This document shows, piece after piece, positions 43,601 to 54,664 of a stretch of 64,000 nt of DNA (position 1 is the first letter of the stretch; each line of letters begins with the position of its first letter). The stretch comes from Bolinopsis microptera (lineage: Eukaryota > Ctenophora > Tentaculata > Lobata > Bolinopsidae). Location: assembly GCF_026151205.1 (NCBI RefSeq), contig NC_087079.1, positions 6,854,169 to 6,918,168 on the forward strand, read 5' to 3'. A program made the position numbers and the translations under genes. The notes under the pieces are model-generated. The model had not been told where the DNA came from. It did no database searches and saw nothing but the letters and a program-made list of their open reading frames with translations.

Positions 43601-46065
43601 CCAATTTTTTTTATTGAAATCTTTCAAATCGATCAATTACATACACATTTACACAATGAATGAACAACATTAAATTTTCTAAAAAGTATAAGACTCCGAT
43701 AAAATCAGATTTTCTAGGACAAAATGTATGTAATCAAAGGACCTGAGGGTCACCAAAACACAGATGTTGAGAGCAAAATGCACCTCCTGCACAAGTATGG
43801 GCCCACGAAAATCTTAAATTTTAAATAGAATTTCAAATAGAATCACACAAAAATATCAAAAGCAATCAAATCATATAATAAAGTGAAATCCATGATGTGA
43901 TGATATGCACTAAAATGAGAAATGAGAAATACAGACAACAGGGATTTAAGCTTTTATGAACATATTGTTAGCTTTAGGTAGACTGCCTCACATCTCTGTC
44001 TCGAGGGAATAATGTAGATCATAATCAAAGTCCTCCGGCAGAATTTTATCCCACATGTAGGAGGTCAATTTGCTTTTGAACTCAGAAATAGTCTCTATCT
44101 CACGTATAGCTAGAGGAATATGATTCCATTTGGAATGGGTCCTAAAATAAAAGTTCTTAGCAAAAGCGTTAGAGCTTGCTCGTGGTAAGATTGAGCTTAC
44201 AAAACATAAGGGGTCCATGTGGCTATTTCTTAACCTTGAGTGGCCTTGAAATGGTTGCAAATATGAGGGTAAAGTGAGAGGTATATGTTGCTTCACAATT
44301 TTAAAGAAGAAAATAAGGTCAAGAAAGTCGAAGCGGTCTTCTATGGGCATAATCTTAAGCTGTCTGCATTTTTGAATGTATGTGGATGGTGGATAACTCA
44401 TAAACTCCTCGTGAAGAATCCACTTAATAGCACGCTTTTGGAGGCCCTCCAGCTTGCTTATCTGGGATTTTGTGACCGGTCTCCATATATAACTGAGCAA
44501 TGCTCAAATTGGATTCTCATTAAAGTGAGATACAGTACTCTACGACGATTTACATCTTTATTACACACAATTATTTAAGACTGACTAATTCTGCAGGTGA
44601 AAGTACTGAAGTTCATCAAGCCATTAGATTTGGACGATGTTGTTCTGGGACAGTATGTTGGTAACCCTGACGGTAAAACAGAGGATTCCAAGCTTGGTAT
44701 GTACCTGAGTACACAGATCAAGCTCTGTTACTGCTTTTCTCGAGACATTTATTTTATTCAACTATTCAATTCCATCCATTAAGCTAATTAAATTCTTTAC
44801 GATTAGTTCAGAAAAGGGGCTGATCAAAACATTCCGTATATGATTGAGCAGAATGGAAACAGGAGTCGTAAGAGAATCAGAATAGAAGAAATTATTAAAG
44901 TCTGTAATTTCACATTCACCTAAACAGATTTCCCTAATTTTCCTTTTCGCTGCAGGTTACCGAGATGATCCAGGTGTTCCTAACGACTCCAAGACGGCTA
45001 CCTACGCCTGCGCTAAGTTGCAGATAGATAACGACAGATGGGCGGGCGTTCCTTTCATCATGAAATGCGGTAAATTGATAAATTACTTCTCTTACTAACT
45101 CTTTCTTTGTTATAGGAATTAGATGTTATAATAAACTCCTTCTTCTTTAATAGTGGTCACTAGTGGGGACGGAGGATGAGGTGGTTACTGTGTGTCGTAT
45201 GCGCATTATAACATTTCCGTCACGTTTTTAGCCCTGATTGACTACTCTACATGTTGTAATTAGTTATTCTATCCGGCAAATAACACGTGTATCCCAGGTA
45301 AAGCAATGAACGAGAGGAAGGCGGAGATAAGAATTCAGTTCAGGGACACTCCCAGTGATATATTCGGGGGGAACTGTCAGAGGAACGAGCTTGTTATTAG
45401 GGTTCAGCCAAATGAGGTTAACTATTTTATGTTTCCAGCAATATAGTCGTTATCGTGTTATCTATAATAATTAATATAATTTCAAAATCTATGATCAGTA
45501 TTCCAATTCTCAAATTCCTACAGGCAGTCTACTGTAAGATGAACGTCAAGTCCCCGGGCATGACATTTGCGGCGGAGGAGTCTGAGTTGAACCTGACCTA
45601 TCACGAGAGATTCGAGGATATAGACCTCCCTGATGCTTACGAGCGGCTCATCCTCGACTTTATCCTGGGAACCCAAACTAACTTCGTCAGAACGTGGGTT
45701 ACTTTTTGTTGTTTTGTTGTGCACGTGTATTGTGTATTGTGCAGTGTAAGCATTACATATGTTAAGTCTAAAGCTAACCCAAGCATTGATCCCGATTTAA
45801 CCTTTACCCTTTCCTCTTTCCTAAACCTAACATTTAAATGTTATAAGGAGTACTGTGATCCTAAATAACGTCTTATATTTTCAGTGACGAGTTAGCTGAG
45901 GCGTGGCGTATCTTCACTCCCCTTCTCCACAAACTGGACGCAGGAGCCAAGTGCCCGGTGGACTATCCCTACGGTAGTCGTGGAGTAGCTGCAGCTGATG
46001 AGTTCATCAGGGCCAGTGGCTTCAAGTTCTCCGGCACTTACAAGTGGAAAGCAGAGAAGAAGTAA
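36230..46065 (+). CDS. G6PD: Glucose-6-phosphate 1-dehydrogenase (12 exons recognised)
   Basis: Oxidises glucose-6-phosphate with NADP+ in the first step of the cytosolic pentose phosphate pathway. Exons: 36230-36376, 37454-37590, 41059-41145, 42422-42514, 42685-42753, 42981-43106, 43421-43514, 44597-44696, 44956-45069, 45298-45416, 45524-45693, 45885-46065. All junctions are GT-AG and keep frame, giving 478 residues plus stop. Seen: [10 protein letters not shown] after the coenzyme-binding turn, EKPFGRDL, the substrate-binding [65 protein letters not shown], and a GTYKW end. The first ~40 residues (with the GAS turn) are missing, so the upstream exon is unidentified. The exon-5 donor (GAG/GTTCGC) is weak. 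Introns hold a minisatellite, an antisense gene, a Penelope fragment and a LINE tail. The identity is secure. Confidence 0.95.
36961..37446 (+). repeat. GGTAACCCT minisatellite in G6PD intron
   Basis: About 54 copies of a 9-base unit (GGTAACCCT, GGTAACCTT, rarely GTTAACCCT). Nine is a multiple of three, so it yields an artefactual Val-Thr-Leu frame on plus and a Gly-Tyr-Gln frame on minus. It runs up to seven bases before the AG of the exon starting at 37454. Confidence 0.95.
37636..37667. repeat. Run of 32 cytosines
   Basis: Uninterrupted C tract in the G6PD intron, 45 bases after the donor at 37591. GTGAGTTATT occurs on both sides (37591 and 37676), followed in each case by ATTGCCAAC, suggesting a local duplication around the tract. 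Confidence 0.9.
37941..39726 (-). CDS. Secreted chitin-binding (CBM14) plus ShKT-domain protein, nested antisense
   Basis: Five exons on the minus strand: 39726-39657, 39070-39002, 38889-38783, 38452-38326, 38044-37941. All introns are GT-AG, phases agree, and the sum is 477 bases (158 residues plus stop). Exon 1 encodes a signal peptide ([17 protein letters not shown]). Exons 2-4 make a CBM14/peritrophin-A chitin-binding domain ([13 protein letters not shown], then CSPGTLYNP, then [10 protein letters not shown]). Exon 4 then gives a Lys/Pro-rich linker of PTPKPDPK repeats. Exon 5 is one ShKT domain with six cysteines ending directly before the stop (FCQRTCNTC). The whole gene lies in the G6PD intron 37591-41058. 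Likely binds chitin outside the cell, as in a cuticle, perisarc or mucus. ShKT modules occur in many enzymes and matrix proteins, so the domain does not by itself imply a toxin. Confidence 0.85.
39126..39182. promoter_or_regulatory. Triple CACGTG + TGACGTCA array
   Basis: Three 20-base units, each with an E-box CACGTG (39126, 39146, 39166) and a perfect CRE TGACGTCA (39135, 39155, 39175). The array is flanked by a direct duplication (AAATTACTCAAGAAGCC at about 39075 and 39189). It lies in intron 1 of the antisense CBM14/ShKT gene, about 0.55 kb from its start codon, where an enhancer is plausible. CRE sites bind CREB/ATF and E-boxes bind bHLH factors; use here is inferred. Confidence 0.55.
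40466..40835 (-). mobile_element. Penelope-like element 3' end, 5'-truncated
   Basis: 370 bp flanked by an 11-bp duplicate TTTATAGGATA (40455-40465 and 40836-40846). On the minus strand it encodes the end of a Penelope ORF ([20 protein letters not shown] followed by a PLGINTIN-like end). The same family is present, longer, at 55881-57985. Sits in a G6PD intron. Confidence 0.85.
40962..41036. repeat. (TTAA)n microsatellite
   Basis: About 18 copies of AATT/TTAA with one interruption, ending 22 bases before the G6PD exon at 41059. Confidence 0.95.
43604..44520 (-). mobile_element. LINE 3' fragment in G6PD intron
   Basis: The minus frame 44500-43988 (170 codons) is the region after the RT core of a CR1/Jockey-type [43 protein letters not shown]-like stretch, [18 protein letters not shown] and [11 protein letters not shown]. 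An A-rich 3' tail on the minus strand appears as ATTTTTTTTATTG at 43604-43615. No RT catalytic motif; 5'-truncated. Family resemblance to the LINE tail at 52887-53327 is clear at motif level (lWN.lP..iRe), but they are different copies and diverged. Confidence 0.8.
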
Positions 46066-46880
46066 TGGGTTTCTGGTATTTGAACTCTCCTGTGCGCGCA
46101 CTCCGGCACGTGTGGGGTTCTGGAGTCTGAGGATTCTGGGGTTCAGACTCTTGAATCTTGACTCTGGGGATTGAGCCTAGATTCCAAGTGCGGTAGTAAT
46201 TCAAAGTCTGGGCTCAGGAATCTGGAGTGGGAGTAGTGTAATGTTATGGTGGTTTTAGATGTTTGGTGAAACCTTTAAGCCTACGTTTGTTGAACCATGA
46301 TGTATAGGAACAATAGAATTAGATCAAGAGTTGGAATGTTTGTTAACTTAGTAGTATGTGGAATGTTGATTTTATTTGTAAAGTTTTACTCTATGAGTTT
46401 AGATAACTTTGATATTATAAAATATTTATACTCTTCATTGATGCAGTTTTTTTCTGCTACCTAAAACTTGTTAGACGAATATAGAAATCTGATTTTGAAC
46501 AAAATGTTATCCAATCTGACCCAGTTGGATGGCGATTGAAGGGCCATGATAATTGATCTCATAAACTTGATCAATCAATATTTAACATTGTTATTGTTAT
46601 TAGTTTATTTTACCACTTTGACGATTATGTTTTTAAATTCAATAGATTTATTTGACTTATTTCATGTATTGGAACAGGATATTTTAGGAATTGTATCATA
46701 AGTTAGAGTTAGGGACACCAAGCCTTTTAAGAAATTTAAATGTTTATTTGGTGTTATGATTATGATGTAAATGTAATACCTATAAATATGATAATATTTG
46801 AACAAATTCCAAGAATAATTTGTCATCATTACTACAACAATTAGGTTTGATGAAATTTGCCATCGCAATTATAATATAAC
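46066..46880. other. G6PD 3' flank, no further gene
   Basis: Probable 3'UTR followed by AT-rich spacer. 46085-46215 is rich in TCTGGGGATTC/GGACTC-like words, an imperfect local repeat. No clear polyadenylation site could be singled out. Confidence 0.4.
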
Positions 46881-46881
46881 T

Positions 46882-47090
46882 AGCTATTCACAAACGGACA
46901 CATACTGGAGAGAAACCTTATTCGTGCAGTTTTTGTGATTACAAATCAAGTACATCGAGCAGTCTTGCTATTCACAAACTGTCACACACCGTAGAGAGCT
47001 ACCTCGCCACTGTACTGTCTGCGACTTTAAAACGAGGTCAGCTGGAATTTTGAAAAAGCAAATTATGTTGACTCATAATAGTTAATTTAT
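46882..47090 (+). pseudogene. Zinc-finger relic
   Basis: Matches the end of the two zinc-finger genes: a [13 protein letters not shown] linker, a finger with [17 protein letters not shown], then the HxLSHT and [12 protein letters not shown] region with frame-breaking changes, and the same 3' flank (GTTAATTTATTGATAGGAAT). The N-terminal part is missing. It is the first, decayed unit of the tandem cluster. Confidence 0.8.
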
Positions 47091-47870
47091 TGATAGGAAT
47101 TATCATTAAAAGCATGTTTGATAGATTTAAGATAGAGTTGTTGAACGAACACTATGCGAAAAGTCGATTATTCGTTATATGAGTAATAATATTTAAAAGT
47201 TGGACTTCTCTATTTCATTTTATTGGGTGGTATGGTTGTCTTACTTATCACGATATTTTCGTATTATACCGATACTGTGAGATTTAGTAAAATAGGATAA
47301 TTTAGACACATTCAAATTTAAATTGATATTTTTAGCATGATTAATTGCAAGATCTACGTTAAGATTTGATTAAACATGATTTATAAAATAACAGATCATA
47401 TTAATAAAACCGTATTAAATCAGTAATGGCTCCCAGAGCTCGAATTAATCCAGTTTATCAATTTTTAATTAGTATATTTTTCTATACCATGTCGGCAAAC
47501 TTTTGGTCGGCTAGAATATTATGAGCGCTATAACGACTACGTTCTTACCCATAGTTTTCGTTGTTAAAAGTTTATTACGGATCAGTGTAGACGAGTAAAC
47601 TTGATTTCCCGTTAATTGCTAAATAAAATTTGTTTGCGATTGAATGTTCAGTATTTCTGATGATTGAGTCGTTACAGATTATAATACTATAGTTTTATTG
47701 TTCCAATGTGCATTGTGCATAATACATTATTTCATCAAGTGTCGTTCAGGCATCACAACAGTAATTAATAGTAATACTAATAGCTTCACATTCCTTTCGA
47801 GCTGCAAAAATATTTGTTATTGTGCTTGCTAAAAACGTAAACAACATTCATTTGAAACTTTCAATCAGCA

Positions 47871-48866
47871 ATGTCAGTTCAAAAAACAGAAACGTTTGAG
47901 GAGGTTGATATCAAAGAGGAGATGACAGACGACCAGCAAGTTAGCACTACTTCAACCTGGTTATCATCAGTATGCACTTGTAAATTTGAGAAGGATGCCG
48001 AAAATAACAATCTGAAGGCTAAACTTGAAGGAGGACCGGCTGATCAGGATGAATTTAATTCAGAACACCTAAAAAACCAAGTTGCAAACGGTAAGTACGT
48101 TGTAAAAATGGAAGATGTCAATATTTTCTGTGGTGCCCTGACTAATACTGAACCTTTGGACTGCAAAGAATTTCAGTGTGATAATTGCAATCTTCCGCTC
48201 ACTCCATCGAACACAAGGCCTGTTACAGGAAAGTCCTCTTCTGTTCCTGTACATACCGAGCCTGATCGTGGCAATGTGTGTGACACTATTGGAGAAGCCA
48301 GTACTCCGTCCGTTAAAAAGTCTGCCAAGCTTGCTAACAAACGGCAGAAATGTGAAATGTGTGACTACATGACTAATACTACTGCAATGTTGAAAAGACA
48401 CAAACGGACACACACTGGAGAGAAACCATATTCATGCGGTTTGTGTGATTTTAAATCGAAGAGATCGAGTGATCTTGCTAGACACAAACGGACACACACT
48501 GGAGAGAGACCTTATTCTTGCAGTTTGTGTGATTACAAATCAAGTACATCGAGCGATCTTGCAACTCACAAACGGACACACACAGGAGAAAAACCATATT
48601 CATGCAGTTTGTGTGATTTTAAATCGAATCAATCGAGCCATCTTGCAACTCACAAACTGTCACACACCGGAGAGAAACCTCACCACTGTACTGTCTGCGA
48701 CTATAAAACGAGGACAGCTGGAAATTTGAAAAAGCATATGTTGACACATAATAGGCAGTATAGCTGTGAATATTGTGACTGTAATCCTAGGTCAAAGGAC
48801 GCTTTGTTAAAACATATAAGATCGAGGCATATTCTACCTCACCTAAACAAAGGTCATAATCATTAA
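47871..48866 (+). CDS. C2H2 zinc-finger protein, 6 fingers
   Basis: 331 residues, single exon. The N-terminal ~160 residues are acidic and Ser-rich; residues 10-17 (EEVDIKEE) contain a psi-K-x-E sumoylation consensus. Six C2H2 fingers run from residue 161 to ~318, joined by TGEKPY-type linkers: CEMC, CGLC, CSLC, CSLC, CTVC and an atypical last one (CEYC...HIRSRH). Recognition helices read [27 protein letters not shown] and so on. A nuclear DNA-binding factor is expected. Sister of the gene at 49712 with a repeat period of 1841 bases including 5' flank. A donor-like GGTAAGTAC lies in the coding region at about 48090; it is altered in the sister gene (GGTAACG). Confidence 0.9.
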   Translation: MSVQKTETFEEVDIKEEMTDDQQVSTTSTWLSSVCTCKFEKDAENNNLKAKLEGGPADQDEFNSEHLKNQVANGKYVVKMEDVNIFCGALTNTEPLDCKEFQCDNCNLPLTPSNTRPVTGKSSSVPVHTEPDRGNVCDTIGEASTPSVKKSAKLANKRQKCEMCDYMTNTTAMLKRHKRTHTGEKPYSCGLCDFKSKRSSDLARHKRTHTGERPYSCSLCDYKSSTSSDLATHKRTHTGEKPYSCSLCDFKSNQSSHLATHKLSHTGEKPHHCTVCDYKTRTAGNLKKHMLTHNRQYSCEYCDCNPRSKDALLKHIRSRHILPHLNKGHNH

Positions 48867-49711
48867 TACAATTAAATCCAAAGAAATGTCTGGAATGGGC
48901 CATATATGATAGAACTTTGTTGGTTAATTTATTGATAGGAATTATTATTAAAAGCATGTAACTGATAGATTTAAGATAGAGTTGTTGATCGAACACTTTT
49001 CGAATAGTCGACTATTCGTTATATGAGTAATAATATTTAAAAGTAGGACTTCTTTATTTCATCAAATTAGGTGGTATGGTTGTCTTACTTATGATGATAT
49101 TTTCGTATTATACCGATACCGTGAGATTTAGTAGAATATGATAATTTAGATACATTCAGATTTAAATTGATATTTTTGGCATTAATTGCAAAATTTACAT
49201 TAAGATTTGATTGAACTGGATTTATAAAATAAATTATCGTATAAATAAAACAGTATTAAATCAGTAATGGCTACCAGAGCTCGAACTAATCCAGTTTATC
49301 AATTTTTAATTAGTATATTTTTCTATTCCATATCGGCAAACTTTTGGTCGGCTAGAATATTATGAGCGCTATAACGACTACGTTCTTACCCATAGTTTTC
49401 GTTGTTAAAAGTTTATTACGGATCAGTGTAGACGAGTAAACTTGATTTCCCGTTAATTGCTAAATAAAATTTGTTTGCGATTGAATGTTCACTATTTTTG
49501 ATGATTGAGTTGTTACAGATTGTAATACTATAGTTTTATTGTTTCAATGTGCATTGTGCATAATACATTATTTCATCAAGTGTCGTTCAGGCATCACAAC
49601 AGTAATTAATAGTAATACTAATAGCTTCACATTCCTTTCGAGCTGCAAAAATATTTGTTATTGTGCTTGCTAAAAACGTAAACAACATTCATTTGAAACT
49701 TTCAATCAGCA

Positions 49712-50785
49712 ATGTCAGTTCAAAAAACAGAAAAGTTTGAGGAGGTTGATATCAAAGAGGAGATGACAGACGACCAGCAAGTTAGCACTATTTCAACCTG
49801 GTTATCATCAGTATGCACTTGTAAATGTGGGAAGGATGCCGAAAATAACAATCTGAAGGCTGAACTTGAAGGAGTACCGGCTGATCAGGATGAATTTAAT
49901 TCAGAACACCTAAAAAACCAAGTTGCAAACGGTAACGTTGTAAAAATGGAAGATGTCAATATTTTCTGTGGTGCCCTGACTAATGCTGAACCTTTGGACT
50001 GCAAAGAATTTCAGTGTGATAATTGCAATCTTCCGCTCACTCCATCGAACACAAGGCCTGTTACAGGAAAGTCCTCTTCTGTTCCTGTACATACCGAGCC
50101 TGATCGTGGCAATGTGTGTGACACTATTGGAGAAGCCACTCCGTCCGCTAAAAAGTCTGCCAAGCTTGCTAACAAACGGCAGAAATGTGAAATGTGTGAC
50201 TACATGACTAATACTACTGCAATGTTGAAAAGACACAAACGGACACACACTGGAGAGAAACCATATTCATGCAGTTTGTGTGATTTTGAATCAAAGAGAT
50301 CGAGCCATCTTGCTAGACACAAACGGACACACACAGGAGAAAAACCATATGCATGCAGTTTGTGTGATTTTAAATCGAGTCAATCGAGCAATCTTGCTAC
50401 TCACAAACGGACACATACTGGAGAAAAACCATATTCATGCAGTTTGTGTGATTTTAAATCAAAGAGATCGAGCCATCTTGCTACTCACAAACGGACACAT
50501 ACTGGAGAAAAACCATATTCATGCAGTTTGTGTGATTTTAAATCGAATCAATCGAGCAATCTTGCTAGACACAAACTGTCACACACCGGAGAGAGACCTC
50601 ACCACTGTACTGTCTGCGACTGTAAAACGAGGACAGCTGGAAATTTGAAAAAGCATATGTTGACTCATAGAAGGCAGTATAGCTGTGAATATTGTGACTG
50701 TAATCCTAGGTCAAAGGACGCTTTGTTAAAACATATAAGATCGAGGCATATTCTACCTCACCTAAACAAAGGTCATAATCATTAA
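49712..50785 (+). CDS. C2H2 zinc-finger protein, 7 fingers
   Basis: 357 residues, single exon, nearly identical to the 47871 gene over the N-terminal half (two single-codon deletions). Seven fingers from residue 159: CEMC, four CSLC fingers, CTVC and CEYC. One extra 28-residue finger explains the 26-residue length difference together with the two lost codons. Helix positions that touch DNA differ from the sister: [27 protein letters not shown] and NQSSNLARH, so the fingers changed by duplication and point changes while the linkers stayed constant. Flanks are shared with the first unit up to 50936. Confidence 0.9.
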   Translation: MSVQKTEKFEEVDIKEEMTDDQQVSTISTWLSSVCTCKCGKDAENNNLKAELEGVPADQDEFNSEHLKNQVANGNVVKMEDVNIFCGALTNAEPLDCKEFQCDNCNLPLTPSNTRPVTGKSSSVPVHTEPDRGNVCDTIGEATPSAKKSAKLANKRQKCEMCDYMTNTTAMLKRHKRTHTGEKPYSCSLCDFESKRSSHLARHKRTHTGEKPYACSLCDFKSSQSSNLATHKRTHTGEKPYSCSLCDFKSKRSSHLATHKRTHTGEKPYSCSLCDFKSNQSSNLARHKLSHTGERPHHCTVCDCKTRTAGNLKKHMLTHRRQYSCEYCDCNPRSKDALLKHIRSRHILPHLNKGHNH

Positions 50786-50936
50786 TACAATTAAATCCAA
50801 AGAAATGTCTGGAATGGGCCATATATGATAGAACTTTGTTGGTTAATTTATTGATAGGAATTATTATTAAAAGCATGTAAATGATAGATTTAAGATAGAG
50901 TTGTTGATCGAACACTTTACGAATAGTCGACTATTT

Positions 50937-53327
50937 TTTATCAATAAACTTTCAAATTGTTACACAAATACATCATTTTATTTCAAAGAAAATATCGCCG
51001 AATGACCTTACATGCCTTGACAAGTGACCGAGTGTAAACAAAATTAGGGACACCGAAACACCATTTGACCAGTAAACTGGTCATAGCAATTACATCGGGC
51101 CCTATATGCACCTATAAGTGAAGCGATGCTGCAACCAAGGCATGCTAGGTTTATTCCATTGAACTAATAAGGTTACAGCCAAAAATATAAATATGATAAA
51201 TAACAATGTACGGGTATTTGCCTCACAGAATGGCCAAAAAAAAGGAAGGTCTCTCAAAGTCACAAAACACACTTTATTCCAGTTTTTATCTCATAAGAAG
51301 CTAAGTTGACACTCATATTTTTCTTCCCGGGGGTTCATTTAATCTCATAACCATTTTTTCTTTGAGAAAAATTGGCCGGAAAATCTTCCTCGAAAAAAAC
51401 ATGCCTCACAGAATGGCCAAATCTGAATTTCTATAATTTTGTTGATGGAGATACTTTTTAAATTTCTATCACCACACGTTCTTAGAAAACCTATTAAGGA
51501 ATGGGGTAATAACCTAAAACTCACGAAAAAAACTGAGCTGTGAAAAATTATTTCACAAAAAAAGAAAAAATGCCTGACAAAATGGCAAAAAAAAAAGAAA
51601 ACGAGAAAATTTTATTTTTCTAAAACCTTTGGCTCTTGTTTCAGGCATGCTGCTGGTATTAATATGCCTTGTTAACACCCCCATATAGGTAAAATTTCTT
51701 AGAACTGAATAAAAAGGGCATAATTTCCTACACCAAAAATGGCCATTTTGTGTGGCGTTGTTCATATTCCCTGATTTCATGATTTATAACCTTCATTCGG
51801 AGCTGTAAAAACACTCCATCTGGGGTGTTATTGTATAATAAATAGCTTGTGAATACTTTAGACTTATGGTTTCATTGAATAAAAGGAGTTTTAAATTTTG
51901 GCCATTTTGTGAGGCATGTTTTGGCCATTTTGTGAGGCGTTTAGCCATTTTAACATTTTGTTTCTTCCTAAATTGAACAATGTTCGTTTTGTTTGATGAA
52001 TACTATTCTTTAAACATCTTCTGTCATACTGGTGCCAGAAGTTCTCACCAAAATGCAAACTTAGTTCAAAAATTTGAAAACAGATTTTGTGAGGCATATT
52101 TTGGCCATTTTGTGAGGCGTGTAGCCATTTTAGCATTTTTTTCTTCCTATATTGAACAATGTTCGTTTTTTTTGATGAATACTATTCTTTGAACATCTTC
52201 TGTCATACTGGTGCCAGAAGTTCTCACCAAAATGTAAACTTAGTTCAAAAATTTGAAAACAAATTTTTCAGTGCTCAAAATTTCTACATAAACAGTCATA
52301 TTTATGCCAGAAAATGTGGTCCTAGTTAATGATTTCACCACAGGAAGTGTTGCCAGAAGACTTTTGTTTCATATGGTATCCACAAAACCTACCAGTCTTT
52401 TATAAAAAATTAGTTACAAAAACATTTACAAATTTGGCCATTCTGTGAGGCTAGCCATTCTGTGAGGCATTTACCCGTACCATGAATCATAATTATAAAC
52501 ACACTTTATTGAACATATTTTATTAATTATACTTTTTATCAATTTATATTTAGATAATATAGTTACATTAAAGATAACGAAAACTTTCAAATTATCAAAA
52601 TATATAATATCGTGATCTATAACAAGAGATTATAATTACTGATTAAGGATTTGCAGCATTTGTACGGGGTTGTAAAGTACAAAAAGATAAATTCGTGAGA
52701 TTAATGTCGGGAATGCGCACAGATCTTTAATCGGTAAAATGACAGTGAAATTGTACTAAGGTGTTTAGTAATAGTATTGTAAAACTGCTCGAGGTTATTC
52801 ATAATTCGTCTTGATAGTAAAGTATTGTTTCGTTATTGTTATCAAAGCTTGTGTGTCTGATCATCGTGAAAGTTTAGGTAAATTGTTTAACTGTCAGAAG
52901 ATGTTATATGGTCGTTTAGAACTGTCCAGAGGTACTTTAATAAATGGGTTTTAAACACAGATGGTCGTGAGATTTCTCTTAATTCATAAGGGAGTTTATT
53001 CCAAAGAATGTGTGCTCTGTAAAAGTAAGACTTGGATATGCCTGAACATCTGGTCTGGCTTGACGTAAGGTTTTGTGGAACTTGAGGAGAAATATCACTA
53101 ATCATACTGAGATCGTCTAGATGTGATCGCCTTAACCTACTTCCCATGAAACGTCGTAAGTAAGGTGGAAATGTCACAACTGACATGTCATAAAAAATAT
53201 TATGAAAATATAATATATCATTGTAATCAACCCTTACCGAGATAAGAGTGGAAGGATATTTAGTTCCTTACACGCTATGAAATACCTTTTTTTGTCCCTG
53301 AGGCTTAATGAGTAAATATCATTAAGC
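50937..53327 (-). mobile_element. LINE 3' end inserted in the zinc-finger array
   Basis: The shared zinc-finger flank breaks at 50936 (GACTATT) and resumes at 53328 (ATTCGTTATATGAG). The minus strand encodes the post-RT LINE tail: RDKKRYFIACKELNILPLL just inside 53327, then, from 53186, RLRRSHLDDLS and a SYFYRAHILWNKLPYELREI stretch. The 3' end is at the 50937 side. The TA-flanked element 51211-52477 sits in its 3' untranslated part. 5'-truncated, no RT core. Confidence 0.75.
51211..52477. mobile_element. TA-flanked non-autonomous element with motif array, copy B
   Basis: 1267 bp flanked by TA. Ends start CGGGTATTTGCCTCACAGAA and, inverted, CGGGTAAATGCCTCACAGAA (near-perfect). Related to the element at 32545-33992 but with the motif as GCCTCACARAATGGCC. 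Plus-oriented copies lie at 51220, 51403 and 51572; inverted copies at 51741, 51900, 51923, 52103, 52436 and 52453. A 180-base direct duplication (starting 51911 and 52091) adds two of them. No transposase. Confidence 0.85.
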
Positions 53328-53700
53328 AATTCGTTATATGAGTAATAGTATTTAAAAGTAGGACTTCTTTATTTCATCAAATTGGGTGTTATGGTTGTCT
53401 TACTTATCACGATATTCTCGAATTATACCGATACTGTGAGATTTAGTAAAATAGGATAATTTAGATACATTCAGATTTAAATTGATATTTTTGGCATTAA
53501 TTGCAAAATTTACATTAAGATTTGATTAAACTGGATTTATAAAATAAATTATCGTATAAATAGAACAGTATTAAATCAGTAATGGCTACCAGAGCTCGAC
53601 TTCATCAAATGTATCGATTTTAAAACTACTTTTCTATACCATATCGGCAAACTTTTGGTCGGCTGAATATTATTTTTGATGATTGAGTCGTTACAGATTA
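53328..53700 (+). repeat. Zinc-finger unit flank remnant
   Basis: Matches the spacer of the zinc-finger units (ATGAGTAATAGTATTTAAAAG, then GGTTGTCTTACTTATCACG) but is deleted after about 53655 and lacks the gene. Confidence 0.75.
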
Positions 53701-53709
53701 TATAATACT

Positions 53710-53893
53710 ACTAGAAAGCCCGTGGTAACAGGAACGAAGCTAGTAGTATTCTTGGAAAGAAAGTTTTAATGATCGCATCAAAAAATATCCACCCCAACCG
53801 AAGATACAGCCGATTTAAATATAAAACACTTTAAACACAACGTAATTACCACAAAACCGATCAAAATGACGTTAAAACAATCTTGGCACGTGC
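53710..53893. repeat. Interspersed repeat, copy 2
   Basis: Second copy of the 10251-10436 repeat (ACTAGAAAGCCCGTGGT start, GGCACGTGC end). It lies where the zinc-finger flank homology stops, so insertion into that flank is likely. Confidence 0.6.
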
Positions 53894-54139
53894 ATGTGTG
53901 CATTAAAACACCGTTGCTATGGAACGTTTTGGTTGTTACCTAAATTCCTATTTTTCATTTAATTTGCACGTGGGCGGTCGTACAGTGTACAGTGTACAGA
54001 AAGAATTCTCTGAATTATAAGTAAGAAGAAGTGTCCAAATGTAACTTCGTGATGAGGTTAATCCCATCGATAGTTTTATAAATTAAGCACCCTGTTATTA
54101 TGAATGATTAATTATGCAGGCGTCAGCAAACGAACCCAA

Positions 54140-54659
54140 TTAGGCAGGAAAGCGTAAACACCACCCTAATGCGCCCTGATCGGAATCAGATATCATATTC
54201 TGTATCCGCCGCAACACAAGATAGCTGAGATCACTATATTTTGCCTCTTTTGATGAACTATGAAAATCAAACTTCTTGGAATGCATCAGTCCTGTAATTG
54301 AATAGAACTAGACAACGTGCGATGAGGTGGCCGGCCCGTCCCCCTGCATCACAAGCACGCCTGCCCACGTGCAATTAGTTCTCTGCGCGTCACGTGACAG
54401 TCACGTGCCAGCTCCTTGAGCTACTATGGGTTAGTGCTCCGTCACGTGATACCGCGACCTCTGTGTGGTTGGTCGGGGAGGTGAATTTAATTAAATGTAA
54501 CGAGTTAGAGAAAGTAACATGTATCTTTTTATTACAATTGTAGCGTCTAGTCATAGTAAGTGATCTGGAATTGAATATAATCGCTTTTTGATATCCCGGC
54601 TGTCGTGTCGGTTGCTTACCAATAAATATAACAACAACCACACTCAGAATCAGCTTCAT
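54140..54659 (-). CDS. Candidate small secreted peptide, two exons (speculative)
   Basis: 54659-54620 encodes MKLILSVVVVIFI, a signal-peptide core, ending at a strong donor (G/GTAAGC). An in-phase acceptor (CAATTACAG) opens exon 2 at 54291, which stays open for 49 codons to a TAA at 54142-54140, giving 63 residues in all. The mature part has one Cys and no recognisable domain. The joint open frame could be chance; no homology is claimed. Four CACGTG sites lie in the putative intron. Confidence 0.3.
54366..54448. promoter_or_regulatory. CACGTG cluster
   Basis: Four E-boxes at 54366, 54391, 54402 and 54443 within 83 bases, in locally GC-richer DNA. Possible bHLH-bound enhancer or promoter; no TATA or defined start. 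Confidence 0.4.
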
Positions 54660-54664
54660 TTAAA

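Larger units (their letters stand above)
47100..50936 (+). repeat. Tandem ~1.84-kb zinc-finger gene units
   Basis: Start codons lie 1841 bases apart and intergenic flanks (47100-47870, 48930-49711, 50830-50936) are closely similar. A further flank-only remnant is at 53328-53690. The unit is therefore gene plus spacer, duplicated at least three times; the array was split by a retrotransposon after 50936. Confidence 0.85.

Noticed and set aside
48069-50915. Antisense and off-frame ORFs in the zinc-finger genes
   Set aside because: Repeat shadows of the C2H2 arrays and N-terminal halves, duplicated along with the genes.
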